NCBI GenBank assembly: GCA_963575745.1
Contig: CAUYUJ010003658.1
Coordinates: 386,001 to 450,000 of the forward strand
DNA: 64,000 bases
DNA from: Prorocentrum cordatum
Lineage: Eukaryota; Sar; Dinophyceae; Prorocentrales; Prorocentraceae
Direction: 5' to 3'
The notes below the pieces were generated by a model. It saw only the letters and a list, made by a program, of their open reading frames with translations. It made no database searches and was not told the origin of the DNA. The position numbers and the translations under genes were made by a program. How positions within the stretch are numbered: the stretch's first letter is position 1; every line of letters starts with the position of its first letter. Of the stretch, positions 31,548 to 42,300 are shown piece by piece.

Positions 31548-33170
31548 GGTCGTGAGAGCGAACAGTCTTAACGCGATTGTTGTTATCGTTGTTGAAATCT
31601 CACTTCTCCGGAATAATTGCCATTACCCCCCTCTGGTGGCCTTTCTGTATTGTCCAATTCAAGTACTTACCCCCGGACTTGCACCTTGTTTTTTAACCAG
31701 GGAAAGCGAGGGGTCACCAAACCTGGTTATTGGCCCCCGAATTACAACAACTATAGCTCCCCCCTAGTATTTTCGAATCGCGCTCTCGCGCGGGACCTCA
31801 CAATGTATGCAGGAATCGCGCTCGCGCGTGAGACTTCCCCGCCATGTATTCAGACGCCGCGCCCTCGACACTCAGCAATCACGCTCTCGCTGTGGATTTC
31901 CTGACGATGTACGTGGGGGAATCGCGTTATCGCTCGAGAGCTCCTCGCCATTCATGCAGGACGCACGTTTCAGCAACCCGCCTGCTCGACCTGGCCGCCT
32001 GGGCCCGCCTTCCCGACCGCCCGTTAGATTCTACCCGCCCGATCTGCCGGTCTGGTTCTGCCACGTGTTTTCTGCTCCTTCCCCCATGTGCCTTCCTTCC
32101 ATCCGTCCTCTTTTCCCCTGCTTTAGGGTCTGCACGAAAAACACGTTGCAGGTAAGAAGGAGATATACCCCAAGGGGAGGACGGTCGCAGACGAAGAGGG
32201 CGGGTATCGAGGGTTTGGGATATACGTGTTGACTGGCCCGCGAGCAGATAAGAGCGAACAGTCTTAAACTGATTGTTGTTGTTGGTGGTGGTGGTGGGGG
32301 GTTTTTATTGTTGTTGTTGATGTTTCTTTTGCTGTTGATATTGCTGTTGCCTTTGCTGTTGTTGTAGCTATTGTTGCTGAATTCTCATTTCTGAAAATCT
32401 GTATTATTGAGCCCCCGCTGCCTGGTAACCATTGTATGTTTCAATTGGAGTGTTTCTCCCAGGGCTCGCACACTTGCTTTTACACCGGGGAATATGCGGT
32501 GTCACCAAATGCGCCCTTCGCCCCCAGTTTACAACAACAATGGCTCCCGACTAACATTTCCTCACAGTGTATTCCCAAATCGCGCTCTCGCACGGGACCT
32601 CTCACAATTTATGCAGGGCTCGCACTCTCGTGTGGGACTTCCTTGCAATGCATGCAGACGCCGCGCCCTCAACGCTTAGAAATCACGCTCTCGCTGTGGA
32701 TTTGCTCATGGTTTATTTAGACATCGCGGTGTTGCTCGAGACTTCCTTGCGATTCATGCAGGACGCACGCTTCGGCATCTTGCCGACCTGGCCGCCTGAG
32801 CCCGCCTTCTCTACCCGCCCGCTAGGGTCTACCCGCCCGATCTGTCCGTCTGGTCCTGTCACGTGTTTTCTGTTCCTGGCTCCCCTCCTGCTACTATCTC
32901 TCGTGCTCCGTCCTCTCTCCCCCTGCTCCGTCCTTCCATCCGTCCTCTTTTCCCCGACCTCAGTGGCTGCACGTAATGCACCTTGCAGGCAAGAACGATC
33001 GACTCACAAAGGGAGACGGACGAAGACGAAGAGGGCGGGTATCGAGGGTTTGGGGTATACGTCTTGAACGGCCCACGAGCAGATATGACCGAATAGTCTT
33101 GAAATGAATGGTGACGAGTTCTCACTTCTAAAGAAAGGCACTGGAACCTCCCAATTTTTACCCACCCCAA
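31548..33170 (+). repeat. Tandem ~700-bp monomers upstream of L-A copy 2 ORF1
   Basis: A partial monomer tail (31548-31600) is followed by two full units (about 31600-32290 and 32385-33110). Shared landmarks in order: CTCACTTCT at the start, CAAATCGCGCTCTCGC, GACGCCGCGCCCTC, AATCACGCTCTCGCTGTGGA, CATTCATGCAGGACGCACG, CCGATCTG, CACGTGTTTTCTG, AGAGGGCGGGTATCGAGGGT and GAGCGAACAGTCTTAA. A TTG/GTT microsatellite (32280-32380) separates the units. A third copy lies at 56770-57340. The array stops about 100 bp before the ORF1 ATG, the position of a LINE 5' UTR. Confidence 0.8.
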
Positions 33171-33266
33171 TTTGTACTGCGAACTTCCGTTTACCCTTAC
33201 ATTCTCTCCTTCACCACAGGTTTTCGATCTCTTCTGGGCGCTCGGGTCTTTGGCCACATACGTGAA

Positions 33267-34389
33267 TATGCCGGCTGAGAAACACCACATGGGAACTCTT
33301 GCGAAAGGCGTGCTGAAAACAACACACAAAGTGCGACGCACGGGGAACTCACCACCTCAAGTCGACGACGAAGAACAACAAACACTACAAGACCAATTCC
33401 AGCAACGTCTTTCGGAAGCTAGCGTGGCGAGCGGTTCCAACATTGCGAACACTACCCCTAAACCTTTGACGACATATACTTTCCGGGATATTTTGAAGGA
33501 GCAGTTGGGACCGATCCAGAAAAATCTTATGGCTATTAAGCAGCATGGTATTTCAAAGCATGACCTCCAGATAGCCATCAACCCATTGAAGAACGATATT
33601 GGCGACTTGACAAATAGGATCGGCTTATTGGAGTCGAACTACACGTCCCCGCCGGTCTCGGGACGAACATCCGAAGCATCAGTGGACACAGCCTCGCAAG
33701 CAAAGTTATTAAATTTGGAGAAGGAGATGGCGGCATTAAAGCAGCGATACACATCTACAGGCAGTCGTGCACAAGATGTGGATAGGAAGCGCGCGTTGAC
33801 CAGAGTTGAATGGTAAGTTAGATGGTTTCGGCTTGCTAAACACAGCGTCGGCGTGGCTCCAAGACCAGTTGTCGGCATTATCTGCGCCGACCCCGAACAA
33901 CATGTACATCAAAGGGGACACCACCACAATAGTGTATGCTGAGTTCGACACCGCACCGGACAGGGACACCTCCGTGGCCATGATCAAGAGTGCCAAGTTG
34001 TCCCGAAAGGGAACGGCGTGTGGGCAACTCCTGACAGGCACCTTGTGGATAGGGCTGCGCGGAATCTGCGCTTCGGCCTCAAATACATGTTGCAGCAGCA
34101 CGTTCACATCGAGTACACCGTGAGGGTCAATGACACGGTCCCGTATCAGGTGCACGTGGGTGGGGAGTTAGTTTTGACCGTTTCTGAAGGAGGGGGAGGA
34201 GGTCTTAAGCACGAGTGGACAAAGGCATGGGGACAACGGCAGGGACTCCAACAGCATCCCAAATTGAAGGAGCTCACGGATAAGTGCGAGTCGCTCTTGA
34301 ACAAAGCGTCCAAGGGCATGAACGGCACAAATCATTCCAAAGGTTCGGCGAGAACTAGGGATTGCGGCCGGACTCCAGAGCCGGCGTAG
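33267..34389 (+). pseudogene. L-A LINE copy 2: ORF1 (coiled coil and RNA-binding domain)
   Basis: ATG at 33267 (MPAEKHHMGTLAKGVLKTTH). The first frame, to 33816, carries a Gln/Glu-rich helical stretch (DDEEQQTLQDQFQQRLSEAS), FRDILKEQLGPIQKNLMAIK and a coiled-coil-like LLNLEKEMAALKQRY. A frame change near 33810 leads to GKLDGFGLLNTASAWLQDQL, NNMYIKGDTTTIVYAEFD and AMIKSAKLSRKG, then another near 34010 to LVDRAARNLRFGLKYMLQQH and KLKELTDKCESLLNKASKGM. Coiled coil followed by an RRM-like and C-terminal region is the L1-type ORF1p plan. Two frameshifts break it. Copy 1 at 2490 is homologous. Confidence 0.7.
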
Positions 34390-34929
34390 ACACTGACATT
34401 TGGATAGGATTTGGTATGAGTACGATGCTGGGCAGCACGACCGCGCGCACGAACCCGGGCAAAGCTACCGTCTTGCAAGGGCCGTCTGTTGTTGTACCTT
34501 CTCCACCACATCTTCCAGAACCTTGTTGCCGAGCTCCTTCCTTGCCCCCTACGCCCTCACCTGACCACACCCGTGGGCAAGAGCATCACGGAAACCTTGA
34601 ACGAGTCGGCGGCGGAGCCGACAGACAATCACCTACGATGTCAACGGCGAGAATGGGCAAATATACCATTTGGCCAAATCTCTCCCCGCAAGTTCCTCGA
34701 CCCCTTGATACCCATGATCTTCCACTTCACTCAGCATGCATTGTGGGGGTACCGAGCATGCAGATTGAGAGCGTTTCACCCAGAGTTCCACGACAATGCA
34801 GCGACATACATATTTCGTTTTGTATTTCCTCGCATTCGCATTTGGACTTGCATGGTTCAGATATTGATCAAACGCCAAATTTAGCGAAGGACGAGCGACA
34901 TCAACAGCCATACTTGGATATGCAGGGCC
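34390..34929 (+). pseudogene. L-A LINE copy 2: ORF1-ORF2 intergenic region
   Basis: No domain is recognised. Fragments such as ADRQSPTMSTARMGK and the plus frame 34362-35096 give no family match. By position it holds the ORF1 end or the spacer to ORF2. Confidence 0.4.
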
Positions 34930-35592
34930 ATGGAAATCCGAGGCAGCCGCCGAGCTGTTCAGACCACGCTGAAGTTGCACCCCATTGTCCTCGCAGGTTC
35001 TCGGGACGTGGAAGGTCGAGGGGCTGCGGGGCCTATCAAGTTCGCGGAGCTCACCAAAAGGATGCGCGACAAAAGTGTAGCAATTCTCTGCGTTGAAGAA
35101 ACGCAGCTCCATGGCACAGTTCACTACAAAGACGACGGCGGCTTCCTCATATGCCTTTCTGGCGAACGCGACGTCAAAATCCGATATACTGCCGGGGTCG
35201 GGTTTATTGCAGCGCCATGGGTTGCCTCAGCCGTTGCGGTTGTCAGGGCATGTTCTTCGAGAGCAGCTACATTGCGCGTTAAAGAGGTGGGCGGCATGCT
35301 GACATTAATTTCTGCGCGTGCCCCCCGCAGTGGGCGCGATCCGGAAGTGCGTCAATATTTCTACAACGACCTCCAGAAACACATCGAGCCTACCACGTCT
35401 CATAGTGCGACCGTGGCCATGGGGCGCATCAGCGCCGAACTCTTGCAGCAGACAGCGGGGGAAGACAGCGCGATTGGCAAGCGCGTCTTCTTGGCGAGCC
35501 CCCCAAAGAAGGCTCCGACATGCATTGCGACTACTTTGGGCCCTTGGCCCAGATCACCTCATATAGATGATTTGGTAACCCATGCAACCTAG
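34930..35592 (+). pseudogene. L-A LINE copy 2: EEP endonuclease, 3'-truncated
   Basis: The frame gives KFAELTKRMRDKSVAILCVE and ETQLHG (catalytic Glu within L-C-V-E-E-T), then TAGVGFIAAP, RAATLRVKEVGGMLTLISAR and APRS, and YFYNDLQKHI: strand order of the LINE AP-endonuclease. The expected G-D-F-N motif is replaced by VAMGRISAELL, so the nuclease is dead. The similarity to copy 1 (3890-3990) is clear by eye. RT is absent; the element is lost after about 35590 in AT-rich sequence. Confidence 0.75.
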
Positions 35593-36345
35593 GCTATAAG
35601 CCAGGCAAGATATGATATAAGCCTGGCAAGTGAAAGTAACAGTTACATAAGTGTCCAACACTTGCGAAACGGATGCCCATGGTATAGGTCAAATGAAGGT
35701 GGCCGCGAATTTATATGCGCGCGAGAAAACCATTTAGGCGCGCAATTTTATTCAATCTGCAACCCAGAAGGATTTGAAGCTGCATCATTGGCAAGTGATG
35801 CAAATCACTTAACCTCTTGCCCACTTGCGCAAACCAGATATGATCAGTTAGGGCCACTTAAGGCCACTTATGAAACAGTTACCAAACGCGACCCCTTCCC
35901 TTGTCCCGATGCGCGGGAGAGGGAGCGGCGTAGGATGGCCCATCCCCCTTGGGGTTTCCCCAGACGTCCGCGCGCGATGTGCGCCGCGTCCCACTCCTGC
36001 CACATATTTCGCATCGCCGACGACAAGACAAGCCATGTTGGAAAAAAAAACAAAAAAACGAAAACGTTGCTGAAGAAATAATGGTGTCGCGAAAATATCA
36101 CGACGGCCGTTTAAAGGGGGGCAGCGTGGGCCTAAGATGCGATCCGAGTGTGGAGCACCACGAACACCGCCAACCTGGCGGGGGCGGACGCCGCCGCCGT
36201 TGCCGCGGCGCTGTCGTCGCCGCCGTCGTCTTGGCCGCCGCCGCCGTCGTCGTCGCGGTCGTCGCTGTCGGCGGCCGTCGTCGTTGTTACCCCCTGCGCA
36301 TAATGTCGCGGAACAAGCTGCAACATATAATATAGTATAATATGT
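35593..36345. other. AT-richer spacer with small palindromes and a GCC-rich patch
   Basis: 35593-35900 is unusually AT-rich for the window and has short repeats (AGCCAGGCAAGATATGATAT with a mirrored AAGCCTGGCAAG; GGCCACTTAAGGCCACTTAT). 36040-36060 is A-rich. 36180-36290 is a GCC/GTC-rich microsatellite. The open frame 35662-36081 has no recognised domain. No gene is called. Confidence 0.5.
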
Positions 36346-36760
36346 ATACTCATGCGCCGAGGGGGGCGCCAGGTGGCCCGCGGATTACGCCTCGTGGCCC
36401 GCGCGTCGGTGCGGGCGGGCGGATATGCATATACAATATACATAGCATATACACATACACGTACACATACATATACATCTACACATATGCCCATGTGTAT
36501 ATATATGTATGTATGTATATATATATATATGTATATAAAACACTCATCTTCCTGGGGCCCGCCGTTCGTCAGGTGGGCCGCGGATTGCGCCTCGATGCCC
36601 GCCTCTGCACGCGGGCGGGCGGTTTGTGTGTATATATATATATATATATACACACTCATCTGCCTGGGGCCCGCCGTTCGTCAGGTGGGCCGTGGATTAC
36701 GCCTCGGTGCCCGCATTTGCACGCGGGCGGGCGGTTTCCAGGGACCTTCCAAACTTAGGT
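36346..36760 (+). repeat. Three ~70-bp repeats separated by AT dinucleotide tracts
   Basis: Units at about 36360-36425, 36557-36625 and 36667-36737 share CAGGTGGGCCGCGGATT, ACGCCTCG and GCGGGCGGGCGG. They are separated by ATATAC/TATATG tracts (36425-36540 and 36630-36655). Tyr/Ile-rich frames are repeat translations. Confidence 0.85.
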
Positions 36761-37290
36761 CAGTCTTGGGGCCATCTCAGGCAGTCTTCTGCTGGTTGGT
36801 CGGCTGGCAATATTGGGCTGTCTTGGGCAGTCTTGGGGCCGCAGTCTCAAACGGCTCTCGGGGGGCCGGGAAGCGGCCCCCGGGCCTCCACTTAGGCTTC
36901 GGTTCGGGCCCAAACCCCAAGCGCCATGAGGAAGAGGAAAATGAAGGTGCATGGATTGCTACTCCTTCCTCGGACCCCCCGGGGCGGAGGGATGGAGGGA
37001 GGACGACGACGACGACGACGCCGGCGACGACCACGACGATGGCGGTGGTGACGACGACGACGACGACGACGGCGACAACGACGACGACGACGACGACGGC
37101 GATAACGACGACGCGGCGGATTCTGAAGGCGTTGTCTTGGAGGGTTGTCTTGGGGGGTTGTCTTGGGGGTTTGTCTTGGGGGGTTGTCTTGGGGGGTTGT
37201 CTTGGAGGGTTGAGGGTTGTCTTGGAGGGTTGTCTTGGGGGTGCCGTCTTGGAGGTCGTAGGCTGGGTTAAGCTCCCTTCCCCGATCCTG
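36761..37290 (+). repeat. GAC microsatellite and GTTGTCTTGGGGG satellite
   Basis: 36761-36990 is unassigned, with GGTCGGTTGG-like words and CTTGGG pieces. 37000-37115 is GAC/CGA microsatellite. 37133-37255 has about nine copies of a 12-15-bp unit GGTTGTCTTGGGGG. No gene is seen. Confidence 0.8.
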
Positions 37291-37420
37291 GCCGATCCAT
37301 GGCATGTATCTCGGGCAGCACGCCCGCCCATCGGCGCATCGGGTCTCTCTGTGACCCGATGCGTTGCACGATGGGAGGTGTGGCCTCGACTGCTGCCCGA
37401 GGTACATGCCGTGGATCGGC
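37291..37420. mobile_element. 130-bp foldback element, near-complete hairpin
   Basis: The outer arms 37291-37320 (GCCGATCCATGGCATGTATC, then TCGGGCAGCA) and 37391-37420 are complementary at about 28 of 30 positions. Inside, GCGCATCGGGTC (37334-37345) pairs with GACCCGATGCG (37352-37362), and CCCATCG with CGATGGG. Almost the whole element can therefore fold into a single stem-loop. No coding capacity. It could be a MITE or the gene of a structured RNA. Confidence 0.7.
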
Positions 37421-37444
37421 TGGCGGACTTACCGACGCCCTGGG

Positions 37445-37653
37445 GTGGGGGGGGGGACTCTTTAGCTATCGACTCCCCTACCCCCCCTGCCGTCGCCCGA
37501 GCGGATGTTGACGGCCACGGCGTGAACGCCGTGGCATGGGACCCACGCGTGTGGGGCGAAGGCCCCCCCTGCGGGGGGGGGCACTCGCAACCTGCTTGGG
37601 CAACGGTCTTGGGGGGGGGGGCGAGTGAGTCGATAGCTAGGGAGTGTCCCCCC
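37445..37653. mobile_element. ~205-bp inverted-repeat element
   Basis: The left arm, about 37449-37474 (GGACTCTTTAGCTATCGACT), is the reverse complement, with a 2-nt gap and a mismatch, of the right arm about 37627-37653 (GAGTCGATAGCTAGGGAGTG). The interior has its own palindrome (CCACGGCGTGAACGCCGTGG at 37515-37534) and G runs. It lies 25 bp after the 130-bp foldback element and has no coding capacity. Confidence 0.65.
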
Positions 37654-38138
37654 TTATCCCCCATCCATAGGCCTTCGGCCCTGCACGTCCTGACTCCACG
37701 ATCCGTGCGAGGGGTGCGTGGAAATGGGCGGGGCGACAGGGGCCCCCCAGGGTCTGGGTGCCCCGCGTGCCTCGGGGTCCGCTGGGGTCCTCGGCCTTTC
37801 AGGGCCCAGGGGCCTTCCAGGAAGTCTCCAAGATATCTTGGGGATCTTGTGGGCGTTTGGGGTGCCTGTGGCTTTTGGCTGGTTGGTTGGTTGGTGGGCG
37901 GCTTAAGCCAATCTTGGGGCTATACTGACTGACTCGCTTTTCCCTTCTGCAAACACTGACTGACTGACTGACTGACTCCGCGCTGACTGACTGACTGACT
38001 GACTGACTGACTAACTGACTGACTGACTGGCTGACACCTCTGCAAACACTGCTTGGGGAAACTCTGCCCCAACTTACCCACAGGCAACGAAAAGCTTACG
38101 CCCAAAGTGCCCCCGTCCTCGCCTCCCTAGCCTCCTCC
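37654..38138 (+). repeat. Unassigned spacer and TGAC tetranucleotide repeat
   Basis: 37654-37925 has no recognised feature apart from GGTTGGTTGGTTGG near 37880. 37928-38033 is a (TGAC)n array of about 22 units interrupted at 37945-37960 and 37978-37985. 38034-38138 contains CCTCC-rich sequence leading to the SL-like site. Confidence 0.75.
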
Positions 38139-38161
38139 TCCGCCGCCGTTTTGGCGTCGAA
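38139..38161 (+). other. Possible spliced-leader relic (weak match)
   Basis: The 23 bases can be aligned to the dinoflagellate leader with about 17 of 22 matches and one inserted G; the best part is GCC-GTTTTGGC. It lies 65 bp upstream of the KH-like gene's ATG at 38226, the same placement as the stronger relics at 28173 and 50560. The flanking CCTCC microsatellite could contribute some of the match by chance. Confidence 0.4.
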
Positions 38162-38225
38162 TCGTCGGGGGTTCTTTTCGGATTTCTCCATTGGCCCGTT
38201 TGTGCGCCGCGTTCAGGCCTGGGCC

Positions 38226-38870
38226 ATGGCGGTTGTTCCGAGTGTTGCGCTCTTGGGGCCTGCTCCACTGCCCGGGAACGTCGGCGCACTGACCTCCGCA
38301 GACAAGGCAGAGATCTTACGAAAGCACCAATGCTCGGCGAACGTCCGCGCGCGGCGCGACGGCGTGAGGTGTTTGACAGTCGTGGGTGCACCGCAGGAGT
38401 TGCAAGCAGCTTGGGCGTTGGCCAATGAGATGATTGTGCAGAATGGGTTGCCCTTTGGACGTAATCGTCGCCGCAGGCATGGAGACGCTCATCCGATCAT
38501 GAGTCCTTACTTTCAGCCTATGTGGTACGGGTGGCCTCACGTTCCAGTTGTTGATCCCAATGCTTTCGCTATGATGCGATGGTACGAAGCGGAGTGGTAC
38601 AGATTTGCTGGTTTTGGTGATCACACACAACCTCAACATGTGCTGGAGGATGCAATTCTGTCAGAGTTTGCGCCACGTCAGAGTCGGAGTGTGAGCCAGA
38701 CCGCCACGCTGGATCGCAACGCCCCGTCAGAGAGTGAGCCCGCCTACATATCGGCAAGTTCTGCGAGTGAAGTGCGTGAGCGCATTGATCGCACTGATGA
38801 TGAGACGGATCGTGATCGCGAAGTGCCTGAGCGGATTGAGCGCACGGATGAGGAGACGGATCGTGGGTGA
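38226..38870 (+). CDS. KH-like domain protein
   Basis: ATG at 38226; the open frame runs 214 codons to a TGA at 38868. Residues about 23-70 (TSADKAEILRKHQCSANVRA, then CLTVVGAPQELQAAWALANE) resemble the helix-strand-strand-helix pattern of a KH nucleic-acid-binding domain: I-x-K-x-x-x-x-x-V-x-x-R, a strand ending in V-G, then a helix with A-W-A-L-A-x-x-M-I. The middle is Pro/Trp/Tyr-rich. The C terminus repeats a 17-18-residue acidic/Arg unit (ERIDRTDDETDRD, ERIERTDEETDRG). The stop sits inside a GTGAGC consensus donor (38867), so the frame may continue by splicing into the next gene. KH is called on pattern only; function would be RNA binding. Confidence 0.55.
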   Translation: MAVVPSVALLGPAPLPGNVGALTSADKAEILRKHQCSANVRARRDGVRCLTVVGAPQELQAAWALANEMIVQNGLPFGRNRRRRHGDAHPIMSPYFQPMWYGWPHVPVVDPNAFAMMRWYEAEWYRFAGFGDHTQPQHVLEDAILSEFAPRQSRSVSQTATLDRNAPSESEPAYISASSASEVRERIDRTDDETDRDREVPERIERTDEETDRG

Positions 38871-39385
38871 GCGCATTTTGCGCACGTCGCGGCATCATCC
38901 ATGTATTTCTAAATATTTGGAGTCTGTTTCTCAGCCTCGTGCATTTGGCGTCGCGTCACGCGTTGCGTCGACTCGCCGGGCGCTACAGTATGGCCTGCGC
39001 AAGGTTGACAGCGGCGCTACAGGCCCCCGATTTTTTCCTTCGCAACCGATGCCCAACAATGGGAAATTGCCTCCTTCCTCCGACTCCTCCTTCTCACGGC
39101 TTCCAACGGTTACACGGATGCATTTGGAGGTCGTTTTCAACGCGTGGATCTCGCCTGAGCGCCAGCCACATTCGATAGACAAGCGACTCCTCGTCAAAAT
39201 GTGACTCTCGCCTCAGAGCCACGCGCCTAGAGATTCTTTCCAAACTTCCTGCCCCCCTCCCCCTTCTTCCCTGCCTCCTCTTCCCCCTCATTCCCTGCCT
39301 CCTCCTCCTCCTCCGTCCTGCCTCCTCCCCCTCCTCCCTGCCTCCTCCTCCTCCTCCTCCTCCCCCTCCACTCGCAGCTGTGTCT
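38871..39385. other. Spacer or intron: degenerate R1 subrepeats and CCT tract
   Basis: 39105-39235 contains two units resembling the ~78-bp R1 subrepeat (TTTTCAACGCGTGGATCTCG, CAAAATGTGACTCTCGCC). 39240-39370 is CCT/CTC microsatellite ending in CACTCGCAG, a good splice acceptor 8 bases before the next ATG. It could be an intron joining the KH-like and transposase-like frames, but the simplest donor and acceptor do not restore the frame. Confidence 0.55.
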
Positions 39386-42300
39386 ATGGCTGCAAAACGC
39401 CCCCGCTTATCTGTACTTTCTAAGTCCTCTCTGAGTAGCATCAGCGGCGCAGCCCGGGTGATCGAGGAATACAAACGTTTGATCTCTAGTGGCGATTTGG
39501 AAGAGGATGACGATACAGATTGGGCCAGACACTTGCAACGTGATTTGAAAGAGTTCGCAGGTGCATCGACGCCCTATGGAAATATCATAAAAGACATTGT
39601 CTTTGACCAAGGCCCCGGGGATCCATATGTCATGCCATTCGCCAACCCGTTCGCTTTCTTGTATACGGCAACGAATGCATCCACCCGTTTCGGAGACTTT
39701 CTAAGCGAGTGCTTGGGAGTTGATGGCGTCGGAGATATTCTTTTATACATGGACGAATGCACGCCGGGCAACGTTCTCAGAATGGATCAAGGGCGCGAGG
39801 TCTTCGGGGTTTCAAAGCACACGCCTCCGTGCATACGTTTATGTATGTGCATATACATGTAGATGTACACGCATACATGCGTTGGTGGTTGGTTCTTTGG
39901 CTGGCAATCTCCTGGTATGTAAGGCCATGTTAGAAAGTCTCAGGCTGGCTGGTTGGTTGATTGGCAAGCTTATGGGTTGTCTTGGCCGTCTTGGAGTCGT
40001 CTTAGGCAGTCTGAAGTCTTTATATATACATATATGTACAGCACATACGTACAACACAAACACATACGTATGACACATACGTACAACACATACGCATACA
40101 CAGGCCGTACAACGCATACACATACACATACGTATATCACATACGTATAACACATGCGCACACACAGACCGTCACGCATACACATACGTTCAACACATAC
40201 GAACACCCTGAGGTTTGGGGCATTTATTTCAGCGTGAAGCAATTCCCCGAGTGGTTCCGGCGAAAAGCTTGTGCTTGGTGGGTTGTTGCTGTCCCGCCAA
40301 CCCGCGAGACTGACCTCATTGTTGGTGGGGTCTCAGTCCTGGCCAGATCAGTTCTAGAGGAGTTCTGGAGCCCATCTCTTGACAAATGGTCCTTTGAGCG
40401 CACTGGCATGTTCATCAATACGTCTGGAGGCCAGAGGCACATCAAGTTTCGTTTCGGATCGTGGATCGCAGACGAGAAAGCTTACAAGCTCATGTACGCG
40501 GTCCCCGGGGCCTCAGGACTAAAGCCATGTTTGCTTTGTCGGAACGTCGTCGCAAATTGGAGTCGACTTGACACGTTCGATCCTTACTTTGTCCCGATTC
40601 ACAAAGCATCCCCAGCCAATGTTGACTTCCACGCGACAGCATCTAGATTCTGGCTGCGCCTTCAACGCCGCCTCCTCCCCCTCCTCCCCCTCCTCCTCCT
40701 CCCCCCTCCTCCTCCTCCCCCCTCCTCCTCATCCTTCTCCTCCTCCCTCCCCCTCCTTCCTCCTCCTCCCCCTCCTCCTCCTCCTCCTCCCCCTCCTCCC
40801 CTCGGCCCCTGGGTCAGGGGCCCCAAGAGGCCTCTGAGATTCCCAGGGAGTCCCAAGAGGCCCCCAGAAGACCTTCAGCACACCCCCTGGAGGTCCGCAA
40901 GAAGCCCCCCCCCCCCCCCCGAGAAGCCCGCTGGAGGCCCCTGCAACTTCCATATCGCCTGTTGGCCCCTTGGGCTGGTGGCTTAGAGAGGCAGCGGTTA
41001 TCGTGAGGAACGCTACTTTGCAAGTTCCGCGGCCTTCAAATGGGCGTTTGAAAGAGTTGGCCAAGATATGGGGGGTCAGTTACGTGGAAGGAGGCCTGCT
41101 TTATTCAGACCGCACTTTGAACCTAGCGAGCCCATGTGAGAAGGTATGGTTTGACAGCATGCATTGCCTATGGGCTAGCGGTGGGGTGGGTTGCCCAACA
41201 CCACATCAACAACTTCGTAGCGACAATTGTAGCGAACACTCCGTATGGCGTTGACTATTTAGATAACTTCATGAAAACGATTTCATTCCCGAGGTCAGCC
41301 TCAGCGGTCCCGAAAGATTTCTTCAGCTCGAGATGTAACGTTTCGTCACCGCATCTGTCTTGCAAAGCGTTCGCAGGAGAATTGCTGACTATAATTTCGG
41401 TGTTGAAGTCCTTCTGTGATATTGTGCTAGTGCCGAACAACTACATCCCAGATGACACGTATTGTCTTTACCTTCTTGCTGAATTGACTGATTGGCTAAT
41501 CATGGCCCCCATCGGTTTTCTACTCCCCAACATCGATCGAGTCGAACAGCTGGTGGAAACGTATCGCGACAAGGTGACGAACCTCGTTGACACGGCCATT
41601 CGCCCGAAGGTCCACTACCTAATGCACATCCCTAGGAGCATCCGGCAAATGGCGGCGAACGTCAATTGCTTCAGTCCAGAACGTCGACACAAACAAGTGA
41701 AACAGATTGTCTGTCATTGTTTCGGCACGGCACGAGTGGGTCCGAACGACGCCCTCCCCGCCCCCCATGCCCCGCCGCGGAACTCTAGGACCCCAGAGGG
41801 GCCCCGGAGGACCCCAGAGGGGGTCCAGGGGCCTATAGTGGAAGAGGAGGAGGAGGAGGAGCGGGCGGAGGAGGAGGAGGGGGGAGGAGGAGGAGGGAAG
41901 AGGGAGGAGGGGTAGGGAGGAGGGAGGAGGAGGGAGGAGGGGAGAGGCTGCCGCTGAACACCCCATCCGACGCCTCACGTTCGAGACGCTGGAGATGTTG
42001 GGGGCAGATGAGGCATGTGAGAAGCGGTGCCTCGTGAAACCCATCTTCGAAGAGCGGGACTTATGTAGGATGAGTGCGATGCTGGGAGTCGCGCTGAACG
42101 ATCTAAGAGTCTCCAGAAAGTTGCATTGCGAGCTCGGAGTGTTGCTGATAGGTGACATGTTGCTGTGCAAGGTCGGGGGGCAGCTGAGTGTGATGAAGGC
42201 CCATCTGTTTGCTCAGATAAACGGAGTGTTCTATTGCGCGTGCGAGAAATACACGCCTATCTGTGTGCTCACTAATGTGTACAGGCCCTCGGGGATGCGT

